A program made the translations under genes and the position numbers. DNA of 64,000 nt from Polyangium jinanense (GTDB lineage Bacteria; Myxococcota; Polyangia; Polyangiales; Polyangiaceae), in contig NZ_JAGTJJ010000041.1 of NCBI RefSeq assembly GCF_028435365.1, positions 1-64,000 on the forward strand. The letters are read 5' to 3'. Of this stretch, positions 25,895 through 35,614 are shown piece after piece. Under the pieces are notes generated by a model that made no database searches, was not told the DNA's origin, and saw only the letters and a list, made by a program, of their open reading frames with translations. Position 1 is the first letter of the stretch, and the number at the start of each line of letters is the position of its first letter.

Positions 25895-28800
25895 ATGACC
25901 CGCTCGCTGGATCGAATCAGGGCGCTCGCGAAGAATCACCCCCTGCCGCTGCGCGCGGCGATCGGTCTGCTCGTGCTCGTCGCGAGCCTTGTCGTGTTCA
26001 TCAAGTCGCAGCGCGTGCCGCCGGTGCGCCCGGGCGTCGTCGACGCGCGGCTCGAGCTCGCTGCGGGCGAGGTGCGGCTCGTCGAGGCCGGCAAGGGGAG
26101 CACGGTGATCTCGGGCGCGCCGCTGCCCGCGGGCGCGGAGCTCGCGACCGGGACCGGGGCGCGGGCGCTCGTGCGGTTGTCGGATGGATCGTCCCTGTTT
26201 TTGCGGGGCGACGCGACCGTGCGTCTCCAGCCGGACGGCGCCGAGATCGTGGCCGGCGAGGTGTGGCTCGACGCGCCGCCGTCCGAGCGCGGCGGCCTCA
26301 AGCACAAGGCCGGGGACGCGACGATCGCCGCGGCGGACGCGGGGCTTTCGATCCGGCGCGCGGGCGCCGAGGTCGTGGTCGTGGTGACGCGTGGGCTCGC
26401 GGTGCTGACGGCGCCGGGCGGGCGCGTGGAGGTGAACGCCGGGGAGCAGGCGCAGGCGTCCGGGAATGACAAACCCAAGGTGAGCCCGGTGCTCTTCTGG
26501 GACGACTGGACCGGCGGCATGGGCGACGGTCGGCCGCTCGCGGGCGCGGGCAGCGGCGCGGGGCGGATTTACGGGGTGAGTCCGGGGCTTGCCGGCGAGA
26601 AGGCGAAGGTGCTCGAGGTCAGCCGCCAGTCGGTGCGGGCGGTGATCCGCGAGGGGCTCGCCGAGACGGAGGTCGATCAGACGTTCGGCAATCCGGGCGG
26701 CGGCGTGCTCGAGGGCTGGTACTGGTTCAGCGTGCCGGAGCGGGCGATCGTGACGTCGTTCGCGGTCGAGACGAACGGCGTGCTCGTCGAGGGCGAGGTG
26801 ACCGAGCGCAAGGAGGCCGCCGCGAAGTACGCGACGGCCGTGGCGACGGGGAATTCGCCCGCGCTGCTCGAATGGATCGACGGGCGGACGTATCGCTCGC
26901 GGATCTACCCGATCCCGGCGTCGGGCTCGCGCCGCGTGGTGCTCAGGTACCTCGAGGTGTTGCCTTCGCAGGGCGGGAAGCTCGAGTACCTCTACCCGAT
27001 GCGCGGCGAGGATCCGGCGCGGATCGGGGAGTTTTCCCTCGAGGTGGATCTCGGCGTGGCGGGCTCGAAGATGCGGATCGCGAGCCTCGCGGACGCGGTG
27101 GTCGAGGACGGCGGGCGGCGCGTGACGATGCGTCGGAGCGGGTATCTTCCGCGCGCGGACTTTCAGCTCGAAGCGGCGCCGATCCAGCCTGAAAAGCGGG
27201 TCGCGCTGACGGTCGGGCGGTTCGCCGCGGGCGCGGATCGGGCCGATTATGTGATGGCGCGCTACGTGCCGGACATCGACTGGGCCACGGTGCCCGAGCC
27301 GCCGGGGGACGTGGCGGTCGTGGTCGATACGTCGGCGTCGGGGGACGAGGCGGTGCGGCAGCAGAAGGCGGCCGCGGCGGAGGCGATCCTGCGGGCGCTG
27401 TCGCAGAAGGATCGGTTCGTGCTCATCGCGATCGATTCGGCGCCGACGGTGCTCTGGCCGAAGGACGGGCTTGCCGAGGCGACGGACAAGGAGATCGCGG
27501 CGGCCCTCGCGCGGCTCGCGGAGCACGCGTCGGGCGGCGCGACGGATCTCGGCGCGCTGTTCGACGCGGCGCTCGGGCGGCTGCACGGGACCGAGCAGCC
27601 GGCGGTGGTGTACATCGGCGACGGTTTGCCCACGTCGGGCGAGGTGAGCGGCGATCGGCTGTCGGAGCGGCTGCGGCGGAGTTTGTCCACGTCGCGGGCG
27701 CGGCTGTTCACGGTGGCCGTTGGGACACAAAGCAACGTGGGGCTCTTGCGCGAGCTTGCGCGGCAGGGTGGCGGGCAGAGCTTCCGCATCGATCGGATGG
27801 AGACGGCGACGAGCGAGGTCTTGCGGCTCGCGAGCGCGATCAAGACGCCGACGATCACGGAGCTCGCGATCGATCTCGGGGCCGGGCTCGACGAGGCGAT
27901 GCTGACGGCGAGCGGGAAGGTGTCGCGCGGGGAGGAGGTGCTTCTGTTTGCCCGGACGCACCACGCGCTGCCGGCCGAGGCGACGGTGAAAGGTCGCGTG
28001 GGCGGGAAGGATTTTGCGAAGAGTTATCCGATCACGCTCGCGCAAGGGACGAGCACGTCGCTCGTGCCGCGGCTGTGGGCGGCGGAGAAGGTGCGGCGGC
28101 TGCTCGGCGAGGTGACGGATCCAGAGGAGCAGCGCGGCAAGATCGTGGAGATCGGGCTCGAATACGGGCTGATGACGCCGTTCACGAGCATCCTCGCGCT
28201 GGAGAGCGAGGCGGCGTATGCGCGGCAAGGGATCCGGCGGAGGTATTCGCCGCTGCGTGGCGTGCGGCTTTCGGCGCTCGATGCGCGCACGGAGCGGGCG
28301 CTGATGGATGCGGCGCTGAATCCGGCGCCCGCGGTCGCGATGGGGTGCAGCCTTCGCAGCAAGGAGGAGGCGCCGGCATCGGAGAGCGTGGCGGCCGCGC
28401 CCGCGCCGCTGGTGGTCGAAGACAAACCGGCGGACCAGCAGAACGAGACGCCCCCGGCGACGGCGATGGCGACCGCGGAGCCCGCGGAGCCCGAGCCCGC
28501 GGTCGCCGGCAACGCGCTCTCGCCTGCGAAGCCTGCGCCGGGCGGGGGAGGCGGGGCGTTCCGCGGGGCGGCGGAGCAGGAGGGGATCGAAGCGCTGGAG
28601 AAGACGGTCACGCGGTCGGCGGTGATCGGACCGGCGAACGGGGATCTGCCGGCGCTCAAGGAGAAGGTTCACGCGCCCGAGGCGCCGCCGCCGCCCCCGA
28701 CGCCCACGGCGACGTCCACGTTCGACGCGACGAAAAAACTCCCGGCAGCGCCGAGCCCGCGTGTGAGTCACATCCTGCCGCCCACGCCGTGCAGCGACGT

Positions 28801-30064
28801 CGCGCGGAGGCCACTCGCGGATCGCATCGTGATGTGGTCGAAGCGGCTGCGCGGCGAGATCGATGGCAAGACGCTCGTGTCGCGGTACCAGGCCGCGCGC
28901 GGCGCGTGCGAGATCCCGGACTGGCGCGCCGAGCAAGCGCTGCTCGACCTGCTCCAGCGCAAGGCCCGCACCGAGGATGCCGTGACCACGCTGCTCGCGC
29001 ACTTCGAGTCGGCGCCCGACACGCGCGCGTACGTGGCGCAGGCGATCCTGCGTCGCTCGGTCGATCCGAGGATCGCCGCGTCCGTACGGCGCACGTTGTT
29101 CGGCGAGAAGATCGCCTGGGAGCAGGTGGACGCGGAGCTCGCCGCGATCGACGGTGTGGACGCGAAGCTCGCGAAGTTGCGCGAGCGGATGCTGGTCGCG
29201 CCGGGGGATCCCGAGGGCGATCTGCGGGTCGTGCGGCTGCTCGCGGAGGCGGGCAAGAAGGACGACGCGCTCGCGCAAGGAAGGCGTCTGCGCGACCGCG
29301 GCTTCATGAGCCCCGACCTCGCGCTCGCGCTCGGCGACGTGCTCGCGGCGCAGGGGTTTCAGGACGAGGCGCTCCGCACGTACTCGGAGATCGTGGAGTT
29401 CGACCCGCAGAGCGCCGAGTCGCGGCGGCTGCTCGGTGATGTGTTCCTGCGGCACGGCTGGTACGGCGCGGCGTACCGGCAATACAAGACGCTCACGGAT
29501 CTGCCGGCCGCGGACGCGCCGAGCTTCTTGCGCCTGGCGCTGGCCGCCTCGGGCAGCGGGCGCGTGGACGAGGCGCTGCGTCTGGAGCGGCAGGTCGCGT
29601 CGGCCGAGGGGACGCCGGGGCCGCGGGATCCGCGGCTCTGGGCGCGACTCTGGGCCGCGGCGCATCTCGGGCGGCTCCTCGAAGGCGAGGGCAAACCCGT
29701 GGAGCCGGGTCTCGCCGATGGGTTGTCGCGGAAGCTCAAGGAGCTGTCGCTCTTCAGCGGCCCGAGCGCGCTCGCGATCCTCACGTGGGAGGATCTCGAT
29801 ACGGAGCTCGGGCTCGTCGGGAAAGACGGCGCGGTCGAGGCGACGCTGACGGAGGTCTCGGACGCGGCGTCGATCGGGATCTCGGCGGTGGAGCTGCCGC
29901 TTGGCGACGAGGCGCGTCTCGCGTTTCTGGCGCGCTTCCGCAAGGCGAGCCCGGGGCGCGACGTGCCCGTCACGCTGCACGCGATCGCGTGGGACGGGAA
30001 GGCGTTTCGTGTGACGATCCGGAAGGCGAAGCTCGGCGCGAAGGACACGGAGGTCACGCTCTGA
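25895..30064 (+). CDS. FecR-like/VIT/vWA/TPR membrane protein
   Basis: This 1389-residue protein has one N-terminal membrane helix (about residues 20-37) and a FecR-like beta domain (to about 190). A VIT domain follows (VIREGLAETEVDQTFGNPGG..LEGWYWFSVPE, residues ~250-400). Next is a von Willebrand A domain with the MIDAS DTSAS at about 478 and GATDLG and GDG loops (~470-640). An Ala/Pro-rich linker (~800-950) leads to a helical TPR-like end (~960-1389). VIT-vWA pairs occur in inter-alpha-trypsin-inhibitor-like and bacterial surface proteins. The partner here is unknown. GGAGG lies 4 nt before the ATG. The next gene begins 10 nt after the stop, so they form an operon. Confidence 0.85.
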   Translation: MTRSLDRIRALAKNHPLPLRAAIGLLVLVASLVVFIKSQRVPPVRPGVVDARLELAAGEVRLVEAGKGSTVISGAPLPAGAELATGTGARALVRLSDGSSLFLRGDATVRLQPDGAEIVAGEVWLDAPPSERGGLKHKAGDATIAAADAGLSIRRAGAEVVVVVTRGLAVLTAPGGRVEVNAGEQAQASGNDKPKVSPVLFWDDWTGGMGDGRPLAGAGSGAGRIYGVSPGLAGEKAKVLEVSRQSVRAVIREGLAETEVDQTFGNPGGGVLEGWYWFSVPERAIVTSFAVETNGVLVEGEVTERKEAAAKYATAVATGNSPALLEWIDGRTYRSRIYPIPASGSRRVVLRYLEVLPSQGGKLEYLYPMRGEDPARIGEFSLEVDLGVAGSKMRIASLADAVVEDGGRRVTMRRSGYLPRADFQLEAAPIQPEKRVALTVGRFAAGADRADYVMARYVPDIDWATVPEPPGDVAVVVDTSASGDEAVRQQKAAAAEAILRALSQKDRFVLIAIDSAPTVLWPKDGLAEATDKEIAAALARLAEHASGGATDLGALFDAALGRLHGTEQPAVVYIGDGLPTSGEVSGDRLSERLRRSLSTSRARLFTVAVGTQSNVGLLRELARQGGGQSFRIDRMETATSEVLRLASAIKTPTITELAIDLGAGLDEAMLTASGKVSRGEEVLLFARTHHALPAEATVKGRVGGKDFAKSYPITLAQGTSTSLVPRLWAAEKVRRLLGEVTDPEEQRGKIVEIGLEYGLMTPFTSILALESEAAYARQGIRRRYSPLRGVRLSALDARTERALMDAALNPAPAVAMGCSLRSKEEAPASESVAAAPAPLVVEDKPADQQNETPPATAMATAEPAEPEPAVAGNALSPAKPAPGGGGGAFRGAAEQEGIEALEKTVTRSAVIGPANGDLPALKEKVHAPEAPPPPPTPTATSTFDATKKLPAAPSPRVSHILPPTPCSDVARRPLADRIVMWSKRLRGEIDGKTLVSRYQAARGACEIPDWRAEQALLDLLQRKARTEDAVTTLLAHFESAPDTRAYVAQAILRRSVDPRIAASVRRTLFGEKIAWEQVDAELAAIDGVDAKLAKLRERMLVAPGDPEGDLRVVRLLAEAGKKDDALAQGRRLRDRGFMSPDLALALGDVLAAQGFQDEALRTYSEIVEFDPQSAESRRLLGDVFLRHGWYGAAYRQYKTLTDLPAADAPSFLRLALAASGSGRVDEALRLERQVASAEGTPGPRDPRLWARLWAAAHLGRLLEGEGKPVEPGLADGLSRKLKELSLFSGPSALAILTWEDLDTELGLVGKDGAVEATLTEVSDAASIGISAVELPLGDEARLAFLARFRKASPGRDVPVTLHAIAWDGKAFRVTIRKAKLGAKDTEVTL

Positions 30065-30074
30065 GGAGAGGCGC

Positions 30075-31364
30075 ATGATCGAGATCACCTTTCTCGGGCA
30101 GCTCGTCGCGACGCTCGCGGGCGTGGTGGCGTTCGTCTCGCTGCTCTTCGTGCTCGCGGCGAGTGCGTACGTGTTCGCGGCGGCCGCGCAGGGGCTCGAA
30201 GGGCTCGCCGCGCCGCGCGGGGTGCTGCCCGAGGTCGTCGCGGGCCGCGCGCGTGTTCTGCGTGCGATCGCCACGATCCTCGGCGTGATCACGTTCGCCT
30301 TCGTGATCGCGACGTCGACCGTCGGAGGCACGCTCGGGACGATCACGTTCGCCGTGGCGCTCGGCGCGCTCTCGCGAGGAGGGGCGCTCGCGCTGTCGAT
30401 GCTCGCGATGCGAACGGCCGCGAAGCGCGAAGGCGCGCGCGTCGTGCAAGCGAAGGCGCTCGCGGCGGCGCGGGCGCGGGAGACGGCGAAGCTCGAAGCG
30501 ACGGCGAAGAAGCGGCTCGCCGGCGAGGATCTGCGCGCGGAGCTTTCGGCCGCGGACGACGCGCTCACGAGGCTACGCGAGGCGCTCGGGACGCTCGTGG
30601 ATACACGCGCGGCGCTCGGGCAGAAGCTTCAGACGGTGAACGGCACGGGCGAGACGCGGCTCGCGCCGGAGGTCGCGCGGCTCCGGGACGAGCTCACGTT
30701 GCGGATCGAGCTCGGGGAACGTGTGCTCGCGGCGGCGGAGGCCGCGGCGTTCCGGCTCGCGTGCGCGATGCCGATCAAGAAGCTCGTGCGCAAGCGGCCC
30801 GCGGAGATCGCGGGGCTCGATCCGGCCGCGTCGGGGGATCCGGAGGCGCGGCTCGCGGCGGCGACGGCGGGGATCGATGGGTATCTCGTGGCGATCGCCG
30901 AGGCGCGCGCCGAGCTCGAAGAGGTCGCGACGCGGCGGCCCACGGTCCCGCCGACGGCCCCGGACGCGGACGAGGATGACGAGGACGACGACGGGCGCCC
31001 GAAGGATCCGCTGGCCCACGCGCGGGCGGATCTCGAGGTGATCGAGTCGGCGTATCGATCGCTGCGGGAGCGCGCGGAGCTGACGCGGCTCGGGCTGCAA
31101 GCGCAGAAGGGCCTCGCCGCCGTGGCGAGCGCGGCGGGCGTGGTGTCGAAGCAGGTGCAGGCGTTCGGGCTCGACGAGCGGGAGCTCGGCCTCTTGCTGG
31201 ACGACGTCGCGCGGGCCGAGCGGGTGTCGTCGATCGAGCCGCCGGTGCGCGACGGGGATCTGCGGGTGCTGGTGGAGGCGCTGTCGCGCGGGACGAGCGC
31301 GCTCGACCGGGATGACCGGGCGTCGCTGGGAGGGGTCGTCGCGGCGCTGCGTTCGATTGGGTGA
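30075..31364 (+). CDS. Membrane-anchored coiled-coil protein
   Basis: This 429-residue protein begins with two or three hydrophobic helices (residues ~8-35, ~60-85, ~88-108). A long charged helical region predicted as coiled coil follows, including an acidic patch DADEDDEDDD near residue 300. No enzyme motif is seen. GAGGAGAGG precedes the ATG. It lies 10 nt after the VIT/vWA/TPR gene and probably forms a membrane complex with it. Function unknown. Confidence 0.75.
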   Translation: MIEITFLGQLVATLAGVVAFVSLLFVLAASAYVFAAAAQGLEGLAAPRGVLPEVVAGRARVLRAIATILGVITFAFVIATSTVGGTLGTITFAVALGALSRGGALALSMLAMRTAAKREGARVVQAKALAAARARETAKLEATAKKRLAGEDLRAELSAADDALTRLREALGTLVDTRAALGQKLQTVNGTGETRLAPEVARLRDELTLRIELGERVLAAAEAAAFRLACAMPIKKLVRKRPAEIAGLDPAASGDPEARLAAATAGIDGYLVAIAEARAELEEVATRRPTVPPTAPDADEDDEDDDGRPKDPLAHARADLEVIESAYRSLRERAELTRLGLQAQKGLAAVASAAGVVSKQVQAFGLDERELGLLLDDVARAERVSSIEPPVRDGDLRVLVEALSRGTSALDRDDRASLGGVVAALRSIG

Positions 31365-31460
31365 GTTGGGACTCGCTCGGAGGGGGCCATCAGACCCGCG
31401 ATGGGTCCTGCGCTACCCGCTCGATCCGCGTGGGGCTGGACAACGTGTACCGCCTGCGAG

Positions 31461-32348
31461 ATGTACGAAATCATGTCGGAGCGGTGCGGCCAGGACGAAC
31501 AGGTATCGCTGCGGGAGGAGGTAGAGCGGCTACGCGCGCGGCTTGCGGCAGCCGAGAGGGAGCTCACCGCCGTGCGCGCCGCCGAGACGGAGCTCCGGGC
31601 CATGTTCACGGCCATGACGGACGTGGTGATCGTCATGAACGCGGAGGGGCGGTACCTGAAGATCGCGCCCACCGGGCCGGATCTCCTCTACAAGCCGAGC
31701 GACGATCTCCTCGGCAGGACGCTCGACGAGGTGATGCCGCCGGAGATGGCGGCCTTCTTCCTGTCGCACGTCAGCGCGTCGCTTGCGCAGAACGCCCTCG
31801 TCACGATGGAGTACAGCTTGCCGATCGGCGATCGGGAGGTCTTCTTCAGCGCCAACATCACGCCGATGTCGGACGACGTGGTGATCGTCGTGGCGCGCGA
31901 CATCACCGATCGCAAGCGCGCCGAGCAAGCCCTCGCCGAGGGGATGCGCCGGCAGGCGGTGATCGACGCGCAGGAGGTGGCGCTGTCCGCGTTGTCGACG
32001 CCGCTCATCCCCGTCACCGACGAGATCGTGGTGATGCCGCTCATCGGCGTGCTCGACGCGCAGCGCGTGCAGCAGGTCATGGAGACGCTGCTCCGAGGCG
32101 TCACCGAGCGGAGCGCGCGCACGGCCATCCTCGACATCACCGGCATCTCGGTGGTCGACACGCAGGTGGCCGACGCGTTCGTCCGGGCCGCCCGCGCGGT
32201 GCAGCTCCTCGGCGCGAAGGTGATCCTCACCGGCGTCCGCCGAGACGTCGCGCAGACGCTGGTCGAGATCCAGGCCGACCTCGGCGGCATCGTCACACGC
32301 AGCACGGTCCAGAGCGGGATCGCCTTCGCGATGGCCGCGTCGTACTGA
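31461..32348 (+). CDS. RsbR-like PAS-STAS regulator
   Basis: This 295-residue cytosolic protein has a short coiled coil, a PAS domain (~40-145, ending DITDRKRAEQ) and a C-terminal STAS domain. The STAS part matches the RsbR/stressosome type: LDITGISVVDT234QVADAF and LTGVRRDVAQT266LVEI. These threonines align with B. subtilis RsbR T171 and T205, the sites phosphorylated by RsbT. The PAS domain would sense a ligand and gate a partner-switch cascade. No RsbS, RsbT, RsbU or sigma-B gene lies nearby, so it is an orphan. ATG 31461 is chosen because it precedes the coiled coil; ATG 31473 is possible. Confidence 0.85.
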   Translation: MYEIMSERCGQDEQVSLREEVERLRARLAAAERELTAVRAAETELRAMFTAMTDVVIVMNAEGRYLKIAPTGPDLLYKPSDDLLGRTLDEVMPPEMAAFFLSHVSASLAQNALVTMEYSLPIGDREVFFSANITPMSDDVVIVVARDITDRKRAEQALAEGMRRQAVIDAQEVALSALSTPLIPVTDEIVVMPLIGVLDAQRVQQVMETLLRGVTERSARTAILDITGISVVDTQVADAFVRAARAVQLLGAKVILTGVRRDVAQTLVEIQADLGGIVTRSTVQSGIAFAMAASY

Positions 32349-32478
32349 TGCCGTGATCGCGGCGCTGCGGTCGATCGGGCGCGTTCGAACTGGCAAGGCG
32401 GGCGACAGAACCCGGAACGGGGTTCGCGAGGCCGCGGACGAGCGCGCGGTAGCGTTCGTACGGGTCGGGAAAGGGCTG

Positions 32479-33270
32479 TCAAGGGGTTTGCGACTCGCCC
32501 TCCACCGGCGGCGTTTGCTCGATCTCGCCAGTCTCCGGGTTCACGTCCTCGATGGGCTTGCGGTCGCGTAGGTAGCGCCGGATCGCCTCGTTCTGAACGA
32601 GAATGGGCGAAAGGAGCGCGCCGCGCGCCTTCCGATCCGCCTCGCTGTCCGAGGGATACTTGCCGAGGATTATGGCCACGGCCTGAAGCATGAGGGATTG
32701 CCCCTTCGTGCGCGCGTCCTTCACCTGGGCGAACGTCAACTGCCCGGGCCCCTCGATGGCGGCGCGGTACTTCGCCTCGAGGTCCTTGAGCCGCGCTACC
32801 TGTCGCGTGAGGCCGAGCTCGGTCACGAGCGCCTTGTAATCGGGCTCGTCGACGCGCGACAGAATGCGCTGGACCTCGGCCAGCTCCTCCACGAACGGGA
32901 GGGACGTGACGGCGCCCGCGCCCTTCGGGAGCAGGACCGCGAGCATCTTTTGCGCCGCCTCCGCGAGCGGATCGCCCTCCGCGGAGGCCCGGATCTGCGC
33001 ATCGGTGCCGTCGCGGAACGCGGTGATCGCGGCGTCCACGTAGATATCGATCTGCTTGGCCTCCGGCGAATAGGTCGTGGGCTTGCGAGCCACCCACTTC
33101 GCCTCCAGAGCGCGCGTCTCCATGTCGTGCGTGATCGCCGCGTCCACGTGCTTGGCGATATCCACGAGCGATGCGGCGACGGCGGCCTTTCGCACCTGGA
33201 AGAGGGCGAAGAGGCGGCGGCCGGTCGAGAAGGTGTAGAAGTTGAAGAGGGACGCGAGGACGGGATCCAT
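32479..33270 (-). CDS. All-helical protein of unknown function (repeat-array-linked, copy 2)
   Basis: This 263-residue soluble protein is mostly helix (FNFYTFSTGRRLFALFQVRK, then AIIEGPG-type breaks) and ends in a Pro/Glu-rich tail. There is no signal peptide, Cys or recognised motif. Its second half (KDLEAKYRAAIEG, then Y-loop and NEAIRRYLRDRKP) vaguely resembles the second half of the protein at 53042 (VKAEADLGAAIG, then FSVYFKDTT) in helix spacing, but homology is not established. ATG 33270 begins right after the 43-bp array, and the longer ORF would be translated repeat. It diverges from the toxin operon at 34169. Confidence 0.7.
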   Translation of the reverse strand: MDPVLASLFNFYTFSTGRRLFALFQVRKAAVAASLVDIAKHVDAAITHDMETRALEAKWVARKPTTYSPEAKQIDIYVDAAITAFRDGTDAQIRASAEGDPLAEAAQKMLAVLLPKGAGAVTSLPFVEELAEVQRILSRVDEPDYKALVTELGLTRQVARLKDLEAKYRAAIEGPGQLTFAQVKDARTKGQSLMLQAVAIILGKYPSDSEADRKARGALLSPILVQNEAIRRYLRDRKPIEDVNPETGEIEQTPPVEGESQTP

Positions 33271-33278
33271 GCGGGCGG

Positions 33279-34053
33279 TCCTTTCGAGAGTCGAGCCTCG
33301 GCGCGGGAGGTCGTGCGACACCGCGCATGCTGCCCGAGGCGCGACGAGGAAGGCAAGGGCGTTCGTCGAGCGGGACCTGGGCGTGAGCGCGGAAGGAGGC
33401 GGGGCTCGCGGGGCGTGACGTGGGCCCCGGTGAAGGAGGGCGAAGGGGTTTTCGTTTGGAACACGCGCGCGGGGGAAAGTGGCCGCGGGGGTCTTCGTTT
33501 GGAACACGCGCGCGAAGGAAAGTAACCGCGGGGGTCTCCGCGTCACGCTCGGCCCGCGCGCGAGGAGGTATGCGACCTCGACGATCGCGACGCGAGCGCC
33601 GATCGATGAGGCTTTGGACCTCCTCACTCGTCATGCGGGTCGCGATGCAAGAGCCTTTGGACCTCCTCACTCGTCATGCGGGTCGCGATGAAAGAGCCCT
33701 CCGCCCTCGTGCGTCCGCGTCGACGCGCGAGACGAAGAGGAGCGCGACCTCCAAGGTCGAGGCTCACGTCGCGCGTCTTTCGGACCGAGAGCGGCGCTCG
33801 CCGGGTTCGGATCGGCGCTTTCGAGGGGCGAGGGCTTCGAAGTTCGCGCGTGAGAACGAGACGGCGAGGTGCGGGACCATCTTTGTTCGCGAGCGAGAAC
33901 GAAACGACGAGGGCGCGGGGGTCCCGGATCGGCGGTCGGGTGAGGTGCGACAGGGGGCGCGGGCGTCTCGGCTGGGGGGTCGACCGGGGGACGGGGTGGG
34001 GGCGAGGGTCGGCAGAGGGGGTCCGACCTGGGAGGAGGTAGGGGCCGGGGCAT
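33279..34053. repeat. Degenerate ~43-bp tandem array, locus 2 (about 17 units)
   Basis: The whole 898-bp gap between the helical gene and the toxin operon is built of 43-bp units. Starts fall at 33322, 33365, 33408, 33451, 33494, 33537, 33580, 33623, 33666, 33709, 33752, 33795, 33838, 33881, 33924, 33968 and 34011 (one step is 44). Most units end in GG..YTC (for example GGGGGTC, GGACCTC). Some neighbours are near-identical (33451/33494; 33623/33666), while others share only scattered positions (33838/33881 share GTTCGCG and GAGAACGA). Units are out of frame, so the array is not coding. Confidence 0.8.
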
Positions 34054-34168
34054 GCGGCACGAGGCTCGACCCCGGACAGACAACGTCCGAGCACCCGCGA
34101 TTTGTCTTGCCCGACCCGTTCGTCCCGCTGATAGATAGGCCACAGCTCATCGCAGGAGGGGTTTCCAG

Positions 34169-35614
34169 ATGAGGCGAGGGGATTTTCTCGTCGCGGCGCT
34201 CGTCGTCGCGGCGCCGGGCGTCGTGTTGCCTGGGTGTTTGTGGTCGTTCGGGGAGGACGAAGGACAGGGCCGCATTTGCGCGGCGCCGGCGGAAGGCGGC
34301 GAGTATTGCGTCTCGTCGGGCGAGGGGCCCGCGAGCGCGTGGAACCAAGCGGCGGCGCGTGGATCCCGGCCCATCCAGATGTGGGCCAGGCGTCCGGAGG
34401 GGATGACGCTCGACACGCTGGTGACGAGCCCGCGCGATATGGATCGGTGGCTCGGGGATATCGATCAGGCCCTCGGGTATGTGCGCGCCGAGGAGCGGTG
34501 CGCGGAGTCCTACAAAGCGAGCATGGCGCCGGGGCCGCTGAGGAATGCGCTCGGGTCGGCGCGCATCCGGCAAAATGAAATCCTCGCGGAAGAGCCGATC
34601 GACGCCGTGGGGAGGTTCAAGGAGGCCCTCGCGTCGAAGGGCGCAGCCGAGAAGGACCCGCTCGTCGCGGAGATCGCCGCGGATAAGCTTTCCATGAGCG
34701 CCGTGCAGGGGGTGCTCGATCAGGTGACGCTCGATGTCGGGCCGCTCTCGGTAGCCTATGCGGATCTCGCGGCGGACTTCGCGGTGTATCGGAAGACGGA
34801 GTCCGGGGAGATGGATACGTACACGAAGCTCGCGGCGAAGGCGTCGACGGCGACCGTGACCGAGCTCGACGCGATCGAGACGGCGATCCTCGAAGCGGCG
34901 CATGACGCGAGCGCGGCGCCGCAAGAGATGGTGCTGCGGGCGATGAAGCTCTCGGCGGAGGTCACCCAATTCGAGGTCACGTCGCAGGAGGCGCTTGCTC
35001 CGCATGCGGACTTCATGACCACGCATGGCGCGGCGAATCCGGACATGACCTCCGGGGCGCAGCGCTCGATGAATGCGATGCTCGGGTACGTCGAGCTGCG
35101 CATTCGCCGAAGCGATCGGGCAGCCATGGCGCTCCTCTTCGGGATCGCCATGCGCAGGCAAGCGCTGCAATTGCTCGACGAGAGCCAAGCCGTGCGGGAC
35201 ACGGTGGCGGAGGCGAAGATCGCGAAGGCGGAGGCGACGTTTCACGAGAGCGCGGAGGCGCAGGTGCTCGCGTTCGAGAAGGCGCCGCCCCTAGGCGTGA
35301 AGCTATCGCTCCCGTACCTCGCGAAGCGATACGACGAGGTCACGGCCTTCTTGCAGATGCGCCCGCTCTGCGAGTTGCCCTCGTCATCGTGGCGTGAGGC
35401 CGGCTGCGCGGCGATGCGCCCGCATTTCAAGGCGGCGGCGACGTACCGCGCGACGACGTTGCCGGGGCTCGTCCAGACGGGGCTTTCGACGATGAAGGCG
35501 CAAGGCGTGGGCGGCACGCTGCTCGACGCGGCGGCGGCGAAGCTCGCCGCGGGGGATGTGAAAGGGGCTGCCGTTTTGCATGATGCCGCATTGCGCGGCG
35601 CGGAGGGGACATGA
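34169..35614 (+). CDS. Helical lipoprotein, first gene of toxin operon
   Basis: This 481-residue lipoprotein has a lipobox VVLPGC ending at C23. The position after Cys is Leu, so outer-membrane sorting is plausible. The mature part is almost entirely alpha-helical, with Ala/Glu/Lys-rich segments and no enzyme motif. GCAGGAGGGG lies upstream of the ATG. Its stop overlaps the next ATG (ATGA), so the lipoprotein and the toxin-like protein are made together. In Myxococcus xanthus, Sit toxin loci can carry an accessory lipoprotein gene upstream of the toxin gene. The same order here suggests an accessory or delivery role, by analogy only. Confidence 0.75.
   Translation: MRRGDFLVAALVVAAPGVVLPGCLWSFGEDEGQGRICAAPAEGGEYCVSSGEGPASAWNQAAARGSRPIQMWARRPEGMTLDTLVTSPRDMDRWLGDIDQALGYVRAEERCAESYKASMAPGPLRNALGSARIRQNEILAEEPIDAVGRFKEALASKGAAEKDPLVAEIAADKLSMSAVQGVLDQVTLDVGPLSVAYADLAADFAVYRKTESGEMDTYTKLAAKASTATVTELDAIETAILEAAHDASAAPQEMVLRAMKLSAEVTQFEVTSQEALAPHADFMTTHGAANPDMTSGAQRSMNAMLGYVELRIRRSDRAAMALLFGIAMRRQALQLLDESQAVRDTVAEAKIAKAEATFHESAEAQVLAFEKAPPLGVKLSLPYLAKRYDEVTAFLQMRPLCELPSSSWREAGCAAMRPHFKAAATYRATTLPGLVQTGLSTMKAQGVGGTLLDAAAAKLAAGDVKGAAVLHDAALRGAEGT

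Noticed and set aside
25004..30568. 1854-codon open frame antisense to the VIT/vWA/TPR and neighbouring genes
   Set aside because: It is antisense to well-supported genes with domains and SD sites. The translation is Arg/Pro/His-rich low complexity, typical of the GC-rich third-frame shadow.
33279..34053. CRISPR array
   Set aside because: There is no constant repeat with unique spacers; divergence is spread over the whole 43-bp unit, and no cas gene is present.
34107..34137. TTGCCC...TAGATA promoter for the toxin operon
   Set aside because: The 19-bp spacer and weak hexamers make it no better than chance in this composition.
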